From assembly GCF_028294535.1 (NCBI RefSeq), contig NZ_JAQBIE010000011.1, positions 96,486-160,485 on the forward strand: DNA of 64,000 nucleotides, in the 5' to 3' direction. The translations under genes were made by a program, and so were the position numbers. This document shows positions 51,493 through 60,914 of the stretch, piece after piece (position 1 is the stretch's first letter; every line of letters begins with the position of its first letter). A model generated the notes under the pieces. It was not told the origin of the DNA. It was given only the letters and a program-made list of their open reading frames with translations, and did not search any database. Source of the DNA: Paracoccus onchidii. Its GTDB lineage: Bacteria > Pseudomonadota > Alphaproteobacteria > Rhodobacterales > Rhodobacteraceae.

Positions 51493-54400
51493 TTGAAGAA
51501 GCTGCTTTTCCTGACCGCCGCGTTGATCGCGGTGGCTGCACCTGCGCATGCGGACCCGGTAACGGCTGTCGCGACATGGATCGCCACCAGCCTGAATGTG
51601 GGTGTCGCGACGGCCTTTGCGATTGCCAATACGGCGATCGGCATCGGTGTGTCGGCGATTGCCTCGGCCTTCCAGCGCCCTCCCGAGTTCAAGGGCGCGT
51701 CGGTTCAGTTCGATGTGCAGATGGCTGATGACCTGCCGCTGTCCTTCACGGTCGGGGAATACGCGACTGCGGGCAAGCGCAAGTATATAAAGTCCTGGGG
51801 CAAGAATACCCGCTTCATCACCGAGGTGATTGAGTTCAGCGCCTTGCCGCAGAGCCTGTCGCGCATGTGGATCGATGATGAACCTTGGTCGGTCGTGGCC
51901 GGCCGGCGTGGATCGGTTCCGACCGGCGCCGGCCCAGACCCGATCGAGAGTGTCATCGCCTATAATGAGGGGTCATTGCCCGCTGGTCATGTCGATCTGG
52001 GCGCGGAGCTGAACAATTACCGCGATGACGGCGACAGCACCAACCCACGCATGTGGGTCAAATGGGTTGACGGCACGCAGACGGCGGCGGACCCGCTGAC
52101 GATCTTTGCCGCGACGGGCGACACGGATTACCCGTGGACCGCCGCCATGATTGGCGAGGGCAAGGCCTATGCGGTTGTGACGGTGCGCTATGACAGCGAC
52201 TCGATGACCAGCTATCCCGCCTATCTGTTCGAGCCTGAACCGCTGCCGGTCTATGACATCCGTCAGGACAGCAGCAACGGCGGCAGTGGGTCGCATCGCT
52301 GGAACAATCCCGCGACCTGGGAACCTTCGCGCAACCCTGCCGTCATCGCCTATAACATCATTCGCGGCATTCGCTTCGAAGGCGAATGGATCTTCGGGGG
52401 CAAGGATCTGGACGCCTGGCGCCTTCCGTCTGCCGAGTGGATTGCGGCTGCCAATGCTTGCGATGAGACGGTGAATCTGTCTGGTGGAGGCACCGAGCGG
52501 CGCTATCGCTGCGGGATGGAAATCAGCGTCGACGTGAAGCCCGTGGATGTTCTGGAAGAGCTGGGTCGCGCGGCGAATATGCGCTTTGCCGAGGTTGGCG
52601 GCCAGATCAAGCCCGTGGTCGATATCCCCGCAACCAGCGTCTTTTCCTTCACGGATGAGGATATCATCACGACCGAAGGGCAGTCGCTGAAACCGTTCTA
52701 TCCGGTGACGGAAACCTACAATGCCCTGTCCGCGACCTATCCGGAACCCGGCGAGAAATGGGCCAGCAAGGACGCGAAGGAATATATCGATGCCGACGCC
52801 ACGGCGGATGATGGCGGGCGCTATCTGCCGACCTCGATCAGCTACGGGGCAGCGCCCTTCGCCAAGCAGGTGCAGCGGCTGCAACGATCGCAGATGCGGG
52901 ATTTCCGCCGGATGCGCCGTCACCAGTTCTATCTGCCGCCCGAGGCTTACGCGCTGGAACCGGGGATCGACACGGTGTCCTGGACAAGTGGCCGCAACGG
53001 CTATGACAGCAAAAGGTTCATGGTCGAGACGGTGGTCAAGACGCCGGGCATGAATGTCCTGGTCTCGCTGCGCGAAATCAATCCATCCGATTATGATTGG
53101 TCCAGCGATTTCGAAGCCCCCGTGACCATCACCGTGCCCAGGAACCCGGTGCGGATCACGCAACCAATCAACGGCCTGACGGTCACGCCAGCCGCGGTCG
53201 AAGATCGCGACGGGATTGGCCGGCGTCCCGCGATCCTTGTGGCCTGTGATGGGGATGAGGTGGGCGTCACCGATATCCAGATCCAGGCGCGGGTGTCGGG
53301 GCGTCCGGTCACGATCGACACGACGCGCCGGTTTGCAGATCCGCATGCCTGGTATCTGCGCGATGTCCTGGCCAGCACGGATTACGAGGTTCGGGCGCGG
53401 CTGTTGTCGCGGCTGACGCCCAAGTCCAGCTGGTCATCGTGGCTGTCGGTCCGCACACCCGATATCGGCCTTACCTGGCTTGATTTCGAGGAAGAGGTCA
53501 CGCAGGCGGTTGCGGATGCGCAGGCGCAAGCCGCCGCCGCGGCGGAAGCAGCTGCCGATGCGGACGAAAAGGCGGATGACATCCGTGCCGACCTGACATC
53601 GGCCCAGACATCGCTCAGCGATGAGATCGATGCTGTCGAGCAGCTGGCGATCGACAACCTGAATATCGCCAGGAACTACACCGATACCTCTGTCCAGTCC
53701 GAAACCACCGCACGGCAGACCGCGACTGATGCACTGGCGGCGCAGATCAATTCACTGACGGCTGTCCTGAACAGCGAAAACTACCTGGAAAACCCGCGCT
53801 TCAGCGACGATCTGACCGGATGGGCGGGGCATACCGGCAGCGCCACGGTTGTCGCGCAGGATGAGGCATCGCCCGATCCGATCACTGCGAATGCGCCCGC
53901 CGCGAATTTTGTCGAGCTGGACGGGCATGCGTCGTTCAATCGCGAGCTATTGCAGGTCTTCTCGGTCGATCTGGATACGGGTGAAGTGTTCCAGTGGCGC
54001 CTGAATGCGACCTCGGCCGGGACCGGGCGGGATCTGGATGTGATGATCCAGTTTCTGGACAGCGGCGGCGCATCGCTTGGGCATCCGTCCACGACGATCA
54101 GCCTGACCCAGAATGAATGGCGGGTGTTTTCCGGTCAGGAAGTGCCGCCCGACGGCACGGTCAGCGTCAGGTTCCGCACGCGGATCACACCGACCGCTGC
54201 AACCGATCCGATCGCGATCACCGACCTGTCTTTCACCAAGGTCGATCAGTCCGCCATTGCCCGGATCACGGATCTGGAAGTGGTGGTCGCAGACAATCAT
54301 CAGGCCTTCACCGCACATCGCGACAGCGCGAACAGCCGTCTGGACGCGGCCGAAGCAGATATCACGACAGAATCTGCAACCCGCGCGTCGGAAACCGGGG

Positions 54401-55821
54401 CGCTGGCTTCGCAGATGACGACGGTTTCTGCTGAGGCATCTCGCGTTCGGACCTTTCGAAATTCGACCGCGCCTGCGAATCCGCGCAATGGGGATATCTG
54501 GTATGATACCTCGAACCACAATCGGCCTTATCGGTGGTGGGATGGCTCTTGGTTGCCCGTTGAGGACTCGCGTATTGATAGCCTGACAGCTACGGTCACG
54601 ACGCAAGCCACCGCGATCTCCGACCTCGAAGGCAATGCCAGCGCGGGCTATCTGATCCGGGCGCAGGCGGGCGGGTCGGTCTCATTGCTGGATCTGGTCG
54701 CCGCCGATGGATCGAATGGGTCTGTCTCGGTGGCAAAGCTCGATGCCGATCATATCCTTCTGAAAGGCAGCGTGGCCGCAGACATGCTGACCGTGATGGA
54801 TCTGTCTGGCAACATGGTTCCCGATGCGGAAATGGTCAGCCCGAGTTCATGGGGCATCGATGGCGATCCGGATTGGATCATGCTTTCTCCTGATGAATTC
54901 AATTGGGTCAAAGGCGAAAGCGCCGGGGAAATACAATGCTCGGTTACAGGCAGTTATGATGTCAAGAACAGCCTTACCTTCAGTATTCTGGAGGGGGAAA
55001 CCTATACCTTCAGCGGCATTATTCGCGCCATTGGAAACAACGCTGCGTCTGCCGCAATAACAGTGGGTTGGTTGGATAATCAGGAAAACATGCTGAGCCA
55101 AGACACAGTGGTCGGGCTTGGCGACAACGGTTTCAACGAAGGTGAGCGCAGCTTGACAGCCCCCGAGGATGCCAGAAGGGCGCGCATCCGTTTGCTTGTA
55201 TATAGCAATAACTCAGCGACAGTCGGGTTCAGTAGTGTCAGCTGCATTCGAAAGCGTAGCGGTGCCACGTTGATCACGCCTGGCGGGGTCACCTCGGACC
55301 TGATCACCGGCAACACGATGCGGGCGCTTCTTGGTCAATTCGTCAGCCTGGAAGCGGCGAACCTGACCGTTGGAACCGGCGAGATCGACACCCTGAACAT
55401 CAAGGGTGACGCGATCTATGCACCATATAATTTCAGCCGGTCTGACCTGACGATTTCGCGCGACCGGTCAGATCCGCATACGATCATCAGCCGGACGATC
55501 ACCGGTTTCGAAGGGGGCGGGTTCACGGCCTTCTTCTCGGCCGTTGTCGACACGATCAACCAGGGGCCGGATAACTTCTGCGTTCTCTACATGGAAGTCA
55601 ATGGCCAGGAGGTCGCGCGATCCCGCTTTGGTGTCAGATCCAGTGGCGATGGCGATGTGAAATACGCCATTCCTGCGCATCTGATCGCCACGACCAAAGG
55701 GTCCAGCTCGGTTCATGTAGCAGTTTATGGGTTCAGCCGCGAATTCAGCAATGCCGCCGTATCTTCCGGCCCGCTGGATATCACCAACATCACCCTGTCA
55801 ATTTCCGGAAGCAAGAGATGA
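51493..55821 (+). CDS. Large tail-tip / host-specificity protein
   Basis: 1442 residues starting with TTG, with GGGGAG 8 nt upstream. The first 22 residues (MKKLLFLTAALIAVAAPAHA) look like a Sec signal peptide, followed by a hydrophobic stretch (about 28-60). Then come the tail-tip core (about 60-560), a fibronectin-like part (about 560-660), a coiled coil (AQAQAAAAAEAAADADEKAD, about 670-690, continuing to about 760), and C-terminal carbohydrate-binding-type beta domains with the fibre motif PANPRNGDIWYDTSNHNRPY. Counterpart of lambda gpJ and GTA gp15. Confidence 0.87.
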   Translation: MKKLLFLTAALIAVAAPAHADPVTAVATWIATSLNVGVATAFAIANTAIGIGVSAIASAFQRPPEFKGASVQFDVQMADDLPLSFTVGEYATAGKRKYIKSWGKNTRFITEVIEFSALPQSLSRMWIDDEPWSVVAGRRGSVPTGAGPDPIESVIAYNEGSLPAGHVDLGAELNNYRDDGDSTNPRMWVKWVDGTQTAADPLTIFAATGDTDYPWTAAMIGEGKAYAVVTVRYDSDSMTSYPAYLFEPEPLPVYDIRQDSSNGGSGSHRWNNPATWEPSRNPAVIAYNIIRGIRFEGEWIFGGKDLDAWRLPSAEWIAAANACDETVNLSGGGTERRYRCGMEISVDVKPVDVLEELGRAANMRFAEVGGQIKPVVDIPATSVFSFTDEDIITTEGQSLKPFYPVTETYNALSATYPEPGEKWASKDAKEYIDADATADDGGRYLPTSISYGAAPFAKQVQRLQRSQMRDFRRMRRHQFYLPPEAYALEPGIDTVSWTSGRNGYDSKRFMVETVVKTPGMNVLVSLREINPSDYDWSSDFEAPVTITVPRNPVRITQPINGLTVTPAAVEDRDGIGRRPAILVACDGDEVGVTDIQIQARVSGRPVTIDTTRRFADPHAWYLRDVLASTDYEVRARLLSRLTPKSSWSSWLSVRTPDIGLTWLDFEEEVTQAVADAQAQAAAAAEAAADADEKADDIRADLTSAQTSLSDEIDAVEQLAIDNLNIARNYTDTSVQSETTARQTATDALAAQINSLTAVLNSENYLENPRFSDDLTGWAGHTGSATVVAQDEASPDPITANAPAANFVELDGHASFNRELLQVFSVDLDTGEVFQWRLNATSAGTGRDLDVMIQFLDSGGASLGHPSTTISLTQNEWRVFSGQEVPPDGTVSVRFRTRITPTAATDPIAITDLSFTKVDQSAIARITDLEVVVADNHQAFTAHRDSANSRLDAAEADITTESATRASETGALASQMTTVSAEASRVRTFRNSTAPANPRNGDIWYDTSNHNRPYRWWDGSWLPVEDSRIDSLTATVTTQATAISDLEGNASAGYLIRAQAGGSVSLLDLVAADGSNGSVSVAKLDADHILLKGSVAADMLTVMDLSGNMVPDAEMVSPSSWGIDGDPDWIMLSPDEFNWVKGESAGEIQCSVTGSYDVKNSLTFSILEGETYTFSGIIRAIGNNAASAAITVGWLDNQENMLSQDTVVGLGDNGFNEGERSLTAPEDARRARIRLLVYSNNSATVGFSSVSCIRKRSGATLITPGGVTSDLITGNTMRALLGQFVSLEAANLTVGTGEIDTLNIKGDAIYAPYNFSRSDLTISRDRSDPHTIISRTITGFEGGGFTAFFSAVVDTINQGPDNFCVLYMEVNGQEVARSRFGVRSSGDGDVKYAIPAHLIATTKGSSSVHVAVYGFSREFSNAAVSSGPLDITNITLSISGSKR

Positions 55822-56426
55822 CCCGCTATGCCTATCTCGATCCCGATGACGGATCGATCGCGATCGACGATATCGCCCCTGAAGACATCAGCTCCTATGT
55901 GGTTGCTGACGATACGGATCCCAATGACATCTATATCAAGAACGGCGCGGTCTGGGCGATCCCGCCGCGTCCCGATCATCCCCATGTGGTCTTTGATGTC
56001 ACCACCGATCAGTGGATCGATCCACGCAGCCAGGCCGAATATGACGGGGCGCTGCATCAGGCCCGAATGGCCACCGAGATTTCGACAAGCCTGGCGTTTC
56101 TGCGCTTTGCCGAGGCGGGCGCATATCCGATGTCACAGCTGGCCGATGATACGACCTCGCTGCCGGCGACGGTCGAGGAATTTCTGAACCTGCCCGAATT
56201 CAGTCCTGCGCAGCATGATCTCATCAAGGCCGGCCTCAAGTCCTGGCCAACCATTTCGCGCGGAAATACGCGCCTTGTCGGGCCATTGCATCCCGATGAT
56301 CCGGGCGACGGGCTGCCGTATTTCGTGCCGTGGCTGGCATCTGCAAAGGGCATCACGATCACCGACGAAGATCTTGACGGGATGTTCGAGGTGCCGGTTC
56401 CCGCGCCGATCTACACAGGGGAATGA
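55818..56426 (+). CDS. Tail fibre-associated protein
   Basis: 202 residues, overlapping the tail-tip gene by 4 nt. The N-terminus YAYLDPDDGSIAIDDIAPED, then IYIKNGAVWAIPPRPDHPHV and FDVTTDQWIDPRSQAEYD, has the look of DUF4376 or tail-fibre-assembly proteins (a linker, then a helical domain). The second half FAEAGAYPMSQLADDTTSLP is helical. Could be a fibre chaperone. Confidence 0.65.
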   Translation: MTRYAYLDPDDGSIAIDDIAPEDISSYVVADDTDPNDIYIKNGAVWAIPPRPDHPHVVFDVTTDQWIDPRSQAEYDGALHQARMATEISTSLAFLRFAEAGAYPMSQLADDTTSLPATVEEFLNLPEFSPAQHDLIKAGLKSWPTISRGNTRLVGPLHPDDPGDGLPYFVPWLASAKGITITDEDLDGMFEVPVPAPIYTGE

Positions 56427-56427
56427 C

Positions 56428-56766
56428 ATGACGACAGTTTACAGGCAGGGGGAGGCCGGAACGCTTGGGTTTCCGGTGATCGATCCCGAAACGGGCGCAC
56501 CGTGGGATGCGACGGGTCTCGATGCGCGAATGGTCATCTATCTGGATGGCGTCGACCTGGTTCTGCCCGGCTACTGGCTGACGGATCAGCAGGTCATCGA
56601 TGACGGCGTGGCCATGCCGGCCGCGACGGTCATGGCCTTCGACATTGCGAGCGATTCAATTCTGCTGCCGCCGCGCGTTTACAGGGCTGCATTGCAGATC
56701 GAAGGCCGCAACGGATGGCGCACGTTGCCGGATGGCGAAATCAACATCGAAGTCAGGAGTTTGTAA
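56428..56766 (+). CDS. Small beta-rich tail-region protein
   Basis: 112 residues from [19 protein letters not shown]. Ig/BppU-like pattern: [20 protein letters not shown], then [20 protein letters not shown], with hydrophobic strands alternating. N-terminal domains of baseplate-proximal fibre (BppU-like) proteins look like this. It ends at the first base of the next start. Confidence 0.6.
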   Translation: MTTVYRQGEAGTLGFPVIDPETGAPWDATGLDARMVIYLDGVDLVLPGYWLTDQQVIDDGVAMPAATVMAFDIASDSILLPPRVYRAALQIEGRNGWRTLPDGEINIEVRSL

Positions 56767-57194
56767 TGGCGATCACTGGATTTTGGCGGGGCGAGCCCGG
56801 ATCGGGCGGCGGTGGTGGCGGTGATTGGGCCGATGTGACGATCGCGACGGGCGCGGCTGGATCTGATGTCACCTATGATGAGCCGTCGAACACGCTGACC
56901 ATCCCGCGCGGCGATGAAGGGCCAGCCGGTCCGCTAGGCCCGCAAGGTGATCCCGGCGCGGATGGGCAGGACGGTGCGCAAGGCATTCAGGGCGAACAGG
57001 GCATCCAGGGTGAGCAAGGACCGCAGGGCGATACCGGACCGGCTGGCGCTGATGGTCAGGACGGCGCAGAGGGTCCGCAAGGCCCTGCTGGGATTGACGG
57101 CGAGAGCGTGACCATCACCACATTCACCGACCAGACCGCGTATGACGCATACAGCCCCGCGGCGCTGGAAATTGCAGTCCTGACGGAAAGCTGA
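56766..57194 (+). CDS. Collagen-like tail fibre protein
   Basis: 142 residues from [15 protein letters not shown]. The glycine-rich start [16 protein letters not shown] is followed by about 20 Gly-X-Y triplets ([20 protein letters not shown] and onward, about 49-110) that would form a trimeric collagen-type rod, then a short C-terminal cap ([20 protein letters not shown]). Such proteins link fibres to the tail. Confidence 0.85.
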   Translation: MAITGFWRGEPGSGGGGGGDWADVTIATGAAGSDVTYDEPSNTLTIPRGDEGPAGPLGPQGDPGADGQDGAQGIQGEQGIQGEQGPQGDTGPAGADGQDGAEGPQGPAGIDGESVTITTFTDQTAYDAYSPAALEIAVLTES

Positions 57195-57197
57195 TCC

Positions 57198-58904
57198 ATG
57201 CCAAAACTCGATCTGTTGAACGCCACGGCCATCAAGGTTGCTGGCGGGAATGCACTTGCGCTGAAGGGGGTGGGGTTCTCGTGGTCCCCCCCGCCTGCGA
57301 CCCCGAATATGGGGGTGGGCACAGACACCCCCATGATGATTGCGGGCGGATCGTATCCGGTGGGCTTGGCCTATAACTGGTGGGGCGGTTCTGACGGTGA
57401 TCAGCAAGGCAACACCGGGCATGGTATCCTTGCTGATACCCGTGGCGATTACACCGGCGCTGTGACGTCCTCCGCACTGGGAGAGACACTGCCGGGGGTT
57501 GGGTTGGCGATGCAGGTTGGCCCTGCAAACAATTCCCAGTGGCTGTGGAACCGCTATCACGGCGAGTGGGGCGACTATTGCGATCCACGTAATGACATGC
57601 CTCTGTTCTCGGGCGGTGCTTTCCTCATGTATGAGGGTGAGCAGATGCTTCATGAGGATTGGGTAGCGCGAGAATATACAGGCGTATTCGCCCAGCCTTA
57701 CATCTGGCGCTCCAATGGGCATCGGATCACTTTGGCTCGTGATCTGGATTATGAATATCGCCTGTTTGAGCTGGCTGCACAGAACGGCGTGACGCCTTAC
57801 ATTGGTGGTAACTGGCCCCCGATGGTTATTCTCCCGATCGATGATGCCGCCTGGCGTGGCCGGTTTGATGGCTATGACATCGCTCTACGTTATCGCCGCG
57901 AATACCTGTCCGCTCAGCTCGCCGCGAACAGCCTTCCGTCGGATGTGTGGATTGTCCCGACGCACTGGATCTATGCCCGTGCCTATGATGACGATCAGGC
58001 AGGTAATTTGCCGGCAGGCATCGCTTCGCACTTGGATTTCCATGCTCTTGAAAATGGCTATTCGGCTGAAAACCGTGGGCATCATCCCTACATGCCAAGC
58101 AAGCTGGCGATCTACTGCGCCCGTGCCATGATCTATGATGTGGTCGAAGGTCAGGACGCCTTGGCGCTGCCCGACAATGCATCGGAGGGCATCACCGGCA
58201 CCGTTGCTTCATACCTGCGCCAGATGGCCGCAGACATCGTGTCAGACTATGCACCTGCTGGTCGCGGCGGTTCGTCCTATTCAGAACCGGCGCTGCTCAC
58301 AGCGACCGCACAGGCTCCCGAGCTGGCATTGGGTGATTGGGTCGGCAGCTATGTCAGTGGCGGCAGTGCCATGACCAATGCCAGCTCCAATGGGGTCCGG
58401 TATCTGGCGGCCATTGCGAATTTCGACAATGCTGACAGCCATGTCGTGAACAGCGAAACCGAGTTGGTCCATCTATATGGGCCAGACAGTGACCACATGG
58501 TTCTCAAAGTGTCTCGCCCGGATTGGCACAACAGCGGCAACACCACGATCCTGTGGGGCGAGGTCTGGGACAGCACGGGGGCCGGTCAGGGCTTTGCTAT
58601 GGTTGATGCGCCCACATCCGGCGACTGGCTGGTCGAGATTTGGGTTGATGATGGGCAGGTAAGGTTCCGAAAGGTTGATCTGAATGCCTCTTGGGATTCC
58701 GCGGACAAGGTAACTTACCAACAGTATGGCGGCGGCTCTGATCCAACGCCATCGGCTGCTGACAGCTTCACCGTCAATGATGGGCAGACATACTATCTGA
58801 TCCATGCGGCATGGGCAGCAGAGGCTCCTCCCAGTTCTCAAGGCTTTGTTGATCTGAACGCGTGGATCGATGGGCTGAACCCGTCATGGGTTGCCTGGGA
58901 GTGA
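57198..58904 (+). CDS. Putative receptor-binding tail fibre protein
   Basis: 568 residues. The N-terminus PKLDLLNATAIKVAGGNALA resembles adaptor tips. The middle part (AYNWWGGSDGDQQGNTGHGI, DVWIVPTHWIYARAYDDDQA, and HHPYMPSKLAIYCARAMIYD) recalls an SGNH-hydrolase-like end block, but no catalytic Ser motif (GDS) is seen. The C-terminal part (about 375-545) is beta-rich and ends DAWIDGLNPSWVAWE-like. Codons are less GC-rich than in the head genes, as is usual for exchanged fibre tips. Confidence 0.6.
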   Translation: MPKLDLLNATAIKVAGGNALALKGVGFSWSPPPATPNMGVGTDTPMMIAGGSYPVGLAYNWWGGSDGDQQGNTGHGILADTRGDYTGAVTSSALGETLPGVGLAMQVGPANNSQWLWNRYHGEWGDYCDPRNDMPLFSGGAFLMYEGEQMLHEDWVAREYTGVFAQPYIWRSNGHRITLARDLDYEYRLFELAAQNGVTPYIGGNWPPMVILPIDDAAWRGRFDGYDIALRYRREYLSAQLAANSLPSDVWIVPTHWIYARAYDDDQAGNLPAGIASHLDFHALENGYSAENRGHHPYMPSKLAIYCARAMIYDVVEGQDALALPDNASEGITGTVASYLRQMAADIVSDYAPAGRGGSSYSEPALLTATAQAPELALGDWVGSYVSGGSAMTNASSNGVRYLAAIANFDNADSHVVNSETELVHLYGPDSDHMVLKVSRPDWHNSGNTTILWGEVWDSTGAGQGFAMVDAPTSGDWLVEIWVDDGQVRFRKVDLNASWDSADKVTYQQYGGGSDPTPSAADSFTVNDGQTYYLIHAAWAAEAPPSSQGFVDLNAWIDGLNPSWVAWE

Positions 58905-58942
58905 CGCGGCGCGGACGATCGGAAGGGGCGGGGGATTTGCCG

Positions 58943-59515
58943 ATGAGCGAAAGACTGAAATTTTGGGCCTTCGTGGCCGATGAGGCGAAGAAATGGGCGA
59001 CCCGGGTTGCCTTTGCGGGATGCGCAGCGGTGATCGTGTTGCTGTTCACGCCCTGGAAAGAGAGGCTTCTGGAAATCTGGGACAGCCCGGATCGTCTGGC
59101 CAGCATTTCCGACAAGCTGGACTATCTGACCGAAGAGGTCATGCGGGCCACAGGCGAAGATCGGGTGATCCACGAAGCCCCCGGCCTGACCTATGTCACC
59201 GAGCCGGTTTACCTGGGCGACCGGATCACGCTGAATATCGTGGTGCGGCGCACCCGCACCGGTGCCGCCTGCACCTTGCTCAGTCGCACGGCGCTGTTCA
59301 CCGATGAAACGAATATCGCCACGCCCGGTCCGCGTGTCGGACCATCGCGCCAGGTGGGCGATTCCGACACGCCGATGCGGCTGCGCCTGGATCTGCCCCG
59401 CCAGCTCAGGGCGGGGCGGGTGACGGTGCATCTGTCACTGGAATTCGACTGTGGGGGAAAACGCGTCTTCGATCGCACCTCGCCCGTCGCCTTCATGCTG
59501 CTCAGCCCGAAGTGA
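58943..59515 (+). CDS. Single-pass membrane protein near the lysis genes
   Basis: 190 residues from MSERLKFWAFVADEAKKW. One membrane helix (VAFAGCAAVIVLLFTPW, about 25-41), a short helical linker (LASISDKLDYLTEEVMRATG), then a beta-rich domain (DRITLNIVVRRTRTGAACTL, and TVHLSLEFDCGGKRVF) with two Cys. It could be an envelope protein of the late region; a spanin-like role is only a guess. Confidence 0.6.
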   Translation: MSERLKFWAFVADEAKKWATRVAFAGCAAVIVLLFTPWKERLLEIWDSPDRLASISDKLDYLTEEVMRATGEDRVIHEAPGLTYVTEPVYLGDRITLNIVVRRTRTGAACTLLSRTALFTDETNIATPGPRVGPSRQVGDSDTPMRLRLDLPRQLRAGRVTVHLSLEFDCGGKRVFDRTSPVAFMLLSPK

Positions 59516-59540
59516 CTTGTGCCGGGCCTGTCAATACAGA

Positions 59541-59936
59541 TCACGCGCCGACGATTTCCCGGCGCGCCGAGGAAGAGATAAACGCGGATCGGGTCATCCC
59601 CCGCGCCTTCGCGGTTTCATCGATGGCGCGCAACAGGCCCCGGTCAAGCGAAATGTTGACGCGGGCAAGCGCCGTGTCCGCAGGAATATAGGGCACGGGC
59701 ATCAATACGGCACCTTCGGCCAATTGCTGTCGAACATCGTCGCGCCGGCGCAGCTCCTCAAGGGATAGGGGTTCGACATCCGGCATGTCTTCGAACCAGA
59801 GGTCAAGGGCATCCGCAACTGCCGCCGGAATGGCGTTCCAATCATCGGCAGCCGCGAAGCAGCCGGGAAGGTCGGGAAAGCTCAATCCATAAGCGCTGTC
59901 ATCGTTCTGATGAACGACGGCTGTGAAATAACGCAT
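59541..59936 (-). CDS. hicB: HicB antitoxin
   Basis: About 131 residues from MRYFTAVVHQNDD; an earlier ATG at 59990 overlaps the hicA stop (TAATG) and cannot be excluded. The N-terminal partial RNase-H-like domain, SAYGLSFPDLPGCFAAADDW, carries the family G-SFPD-PG-F motif. The C-terminal ribbon-helix-helix (ARVNISLDRGLLRAIDETAK, then ARGMTRSAFISSSARREI) binds the operator. It neutralises HicA and represses the operon. Encoded in the prophage on the strand opposite to the late genes. Confidence 0.92.
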   Translation of the reverse strand: MRYFTAVVHQNDDSAYGLSFPDLPGCFAAADDWNAIPAAVADALDLWFEDMPDVEPLSLEELRRRDDVRQQLAEGAVLMPVPYIPADTALARVNISLDRGLLRAIDETAKARGMTRSAFISSSARREIVGA

Positions 59937-59989
59937 GCTGTCCATCCTGTGCGGTTGCGTTGGTGAAGAAACGGTGGATGGAGGGGCCA

Positions 59990-60175
59990 TTACAGCCCCG
60001 CCTGTTCGTAAATGCTTCTGACTGTCCCCAGTGGCAGGTCTTTCTTCGGGTGTGGAAGGATCACGGTGCGATCGCCTTTCCGAAGCTTGAGGTGTGATCC
60101 CTTCTTCGAGATCTCTTCAAAACCTGCGGCCTTGAGCAGTTTCAGGAGCTTTCGGGAATTGGTTTCAAGCTCCAC
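59990..60175 (-). CDS. hicA: HicA toxin (mRNA interferase)
   Basis: 61 residues starting with GTG behind GGAGGGG. dsRBD-like fold; the catalytic His28 in ISKKGSHLKLRKGDRTVILP and the conserved VILPHPKKDLPLGTVRSIYE are those of HicA, which cleaves mRNA independently of ribosomes. First gene of the hicAB pair; a longer frame upstream is not supported. Confidence 0.93.
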   Translation of the reverse strand: MELETNSRKLLKLLKAAGFEEISKKGSHLKLRKGDRTVILPHPKKDLPLGTVRSIYEQAGL

Positions 60176-60188
60176 CGCCCCTCCTTTC

Positions 60189-60206
60189 TGTGTAAATATA
60201 TACACA
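60189..60206. promoter_or_regulatory. hicAB promoter with overlapping operator palindrome
   Basis: TGTGTA-N6-TACACA inverted repeat covers a TATATA -10 box (60197-60202). A TTGTGC -35 (minus strand, 60220-60225) is 17 bp away. This places the likely HicB operator directly on the promoter core. Confidence 0.7.
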
Positions 60207-60290
60207 TAACTCAAGCTGTGCACAAGACCTGAAAACACAAATAAATACACATCCACCCGCCTCGCGCGGGCTTTTTCATGCGAGGTCATC

Positions 60291-60914
60291 ATGAAGAGAA
60301 TTATCTGGCACTGGACGGCGGGAACCCATCGCGCCAGTGCAGTCGATCGGGACCATTACCATCTGCTGATTGAGGGCGATGGCAAGGTTGTCTATGGCGC
60401 GCGGCCGATCAGCGCCAATGCCGCGCCGCTATCGGCCAATTATGCGCGTCACACGGCCAGCCTGAACACCGACAGCATCGGGATTGCCGTCTGTGCGATG
60501 GATGGGGCCGTGCAGTTGCCTTTCGATGCCGGCAGGTATCCGATCACAGAAGAGCAGCTGCACCAGCTGGTCACCGAAACCGCCCGGTTGGCGAAGGGAT
60601 ACAACATCCCGGTCAGCCGCCAGACGATCCTATCCCATGCCGAGGTGCAGCCCACCCTTGGCGTGACGCAAGCGGGGAAATGGGACATTGCCTGGCTGCC
60701 CGGGCGCAGCAGCGCAACCGATCCGATCGGCTGTGGGGATCACCTGCGCTACCTGGTCGCCCAGGAACTGGCCGGCACAAGCCGCCCGCCGGTCAAGCCC
60801 GATATTCCCGCGCCGGATGCCCCGGCCGCGAAACCGAACCGCCACGCCCCCGCGCTGATCGTCGGAGCTGGCATCGGGGCCATCGCAATCCTGAAACTGT
60901 TGGGGGTGATCTGA
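60291..60914 (+). CDS. Endolysin, N-acetylmuramoyl-L-alanine amidase type, with C-terminal membrane anchor
   Basis: 207 residues; GAGG lies 7 nt before ATG. Amidase_2/PGRP-like: RIIWHWTAGTHRASAVDRDH, then YHLLIEGDGKVVYGARP, SIGIAVCAMDGA, ILSHAEVQPTLG and GKWDIAWLPG supply the His, His and Asp/Cys-type zinc site. It cuts the stem peptide from glycan strands at the end of the lytic cycle. A Pro-rich linker (about 165-185) and one C-terminal helix (ALIVGAGIGAIAILKLLGVI) would tether it to the membrane, which is unusual. Confidence 0.87.
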   Translation: MKRIIWHWTAGTHRASAVDRDHYHLLIEGDGKVVYGARPISANAAPLSANYARHTASLNTDSIGIAVCAMDGAVQLPFDAGRYPITEEQLHQLVTETARLAKGYNIPVSRQTILSHAEVQPTLGVTQAGKWDIAWLPGRSSATDPIGCGDHLRYLVAQELAGTSRPPVKPDIPAPDAPAAKPNRHAPALIVGAGIGAIAILKLLGVI

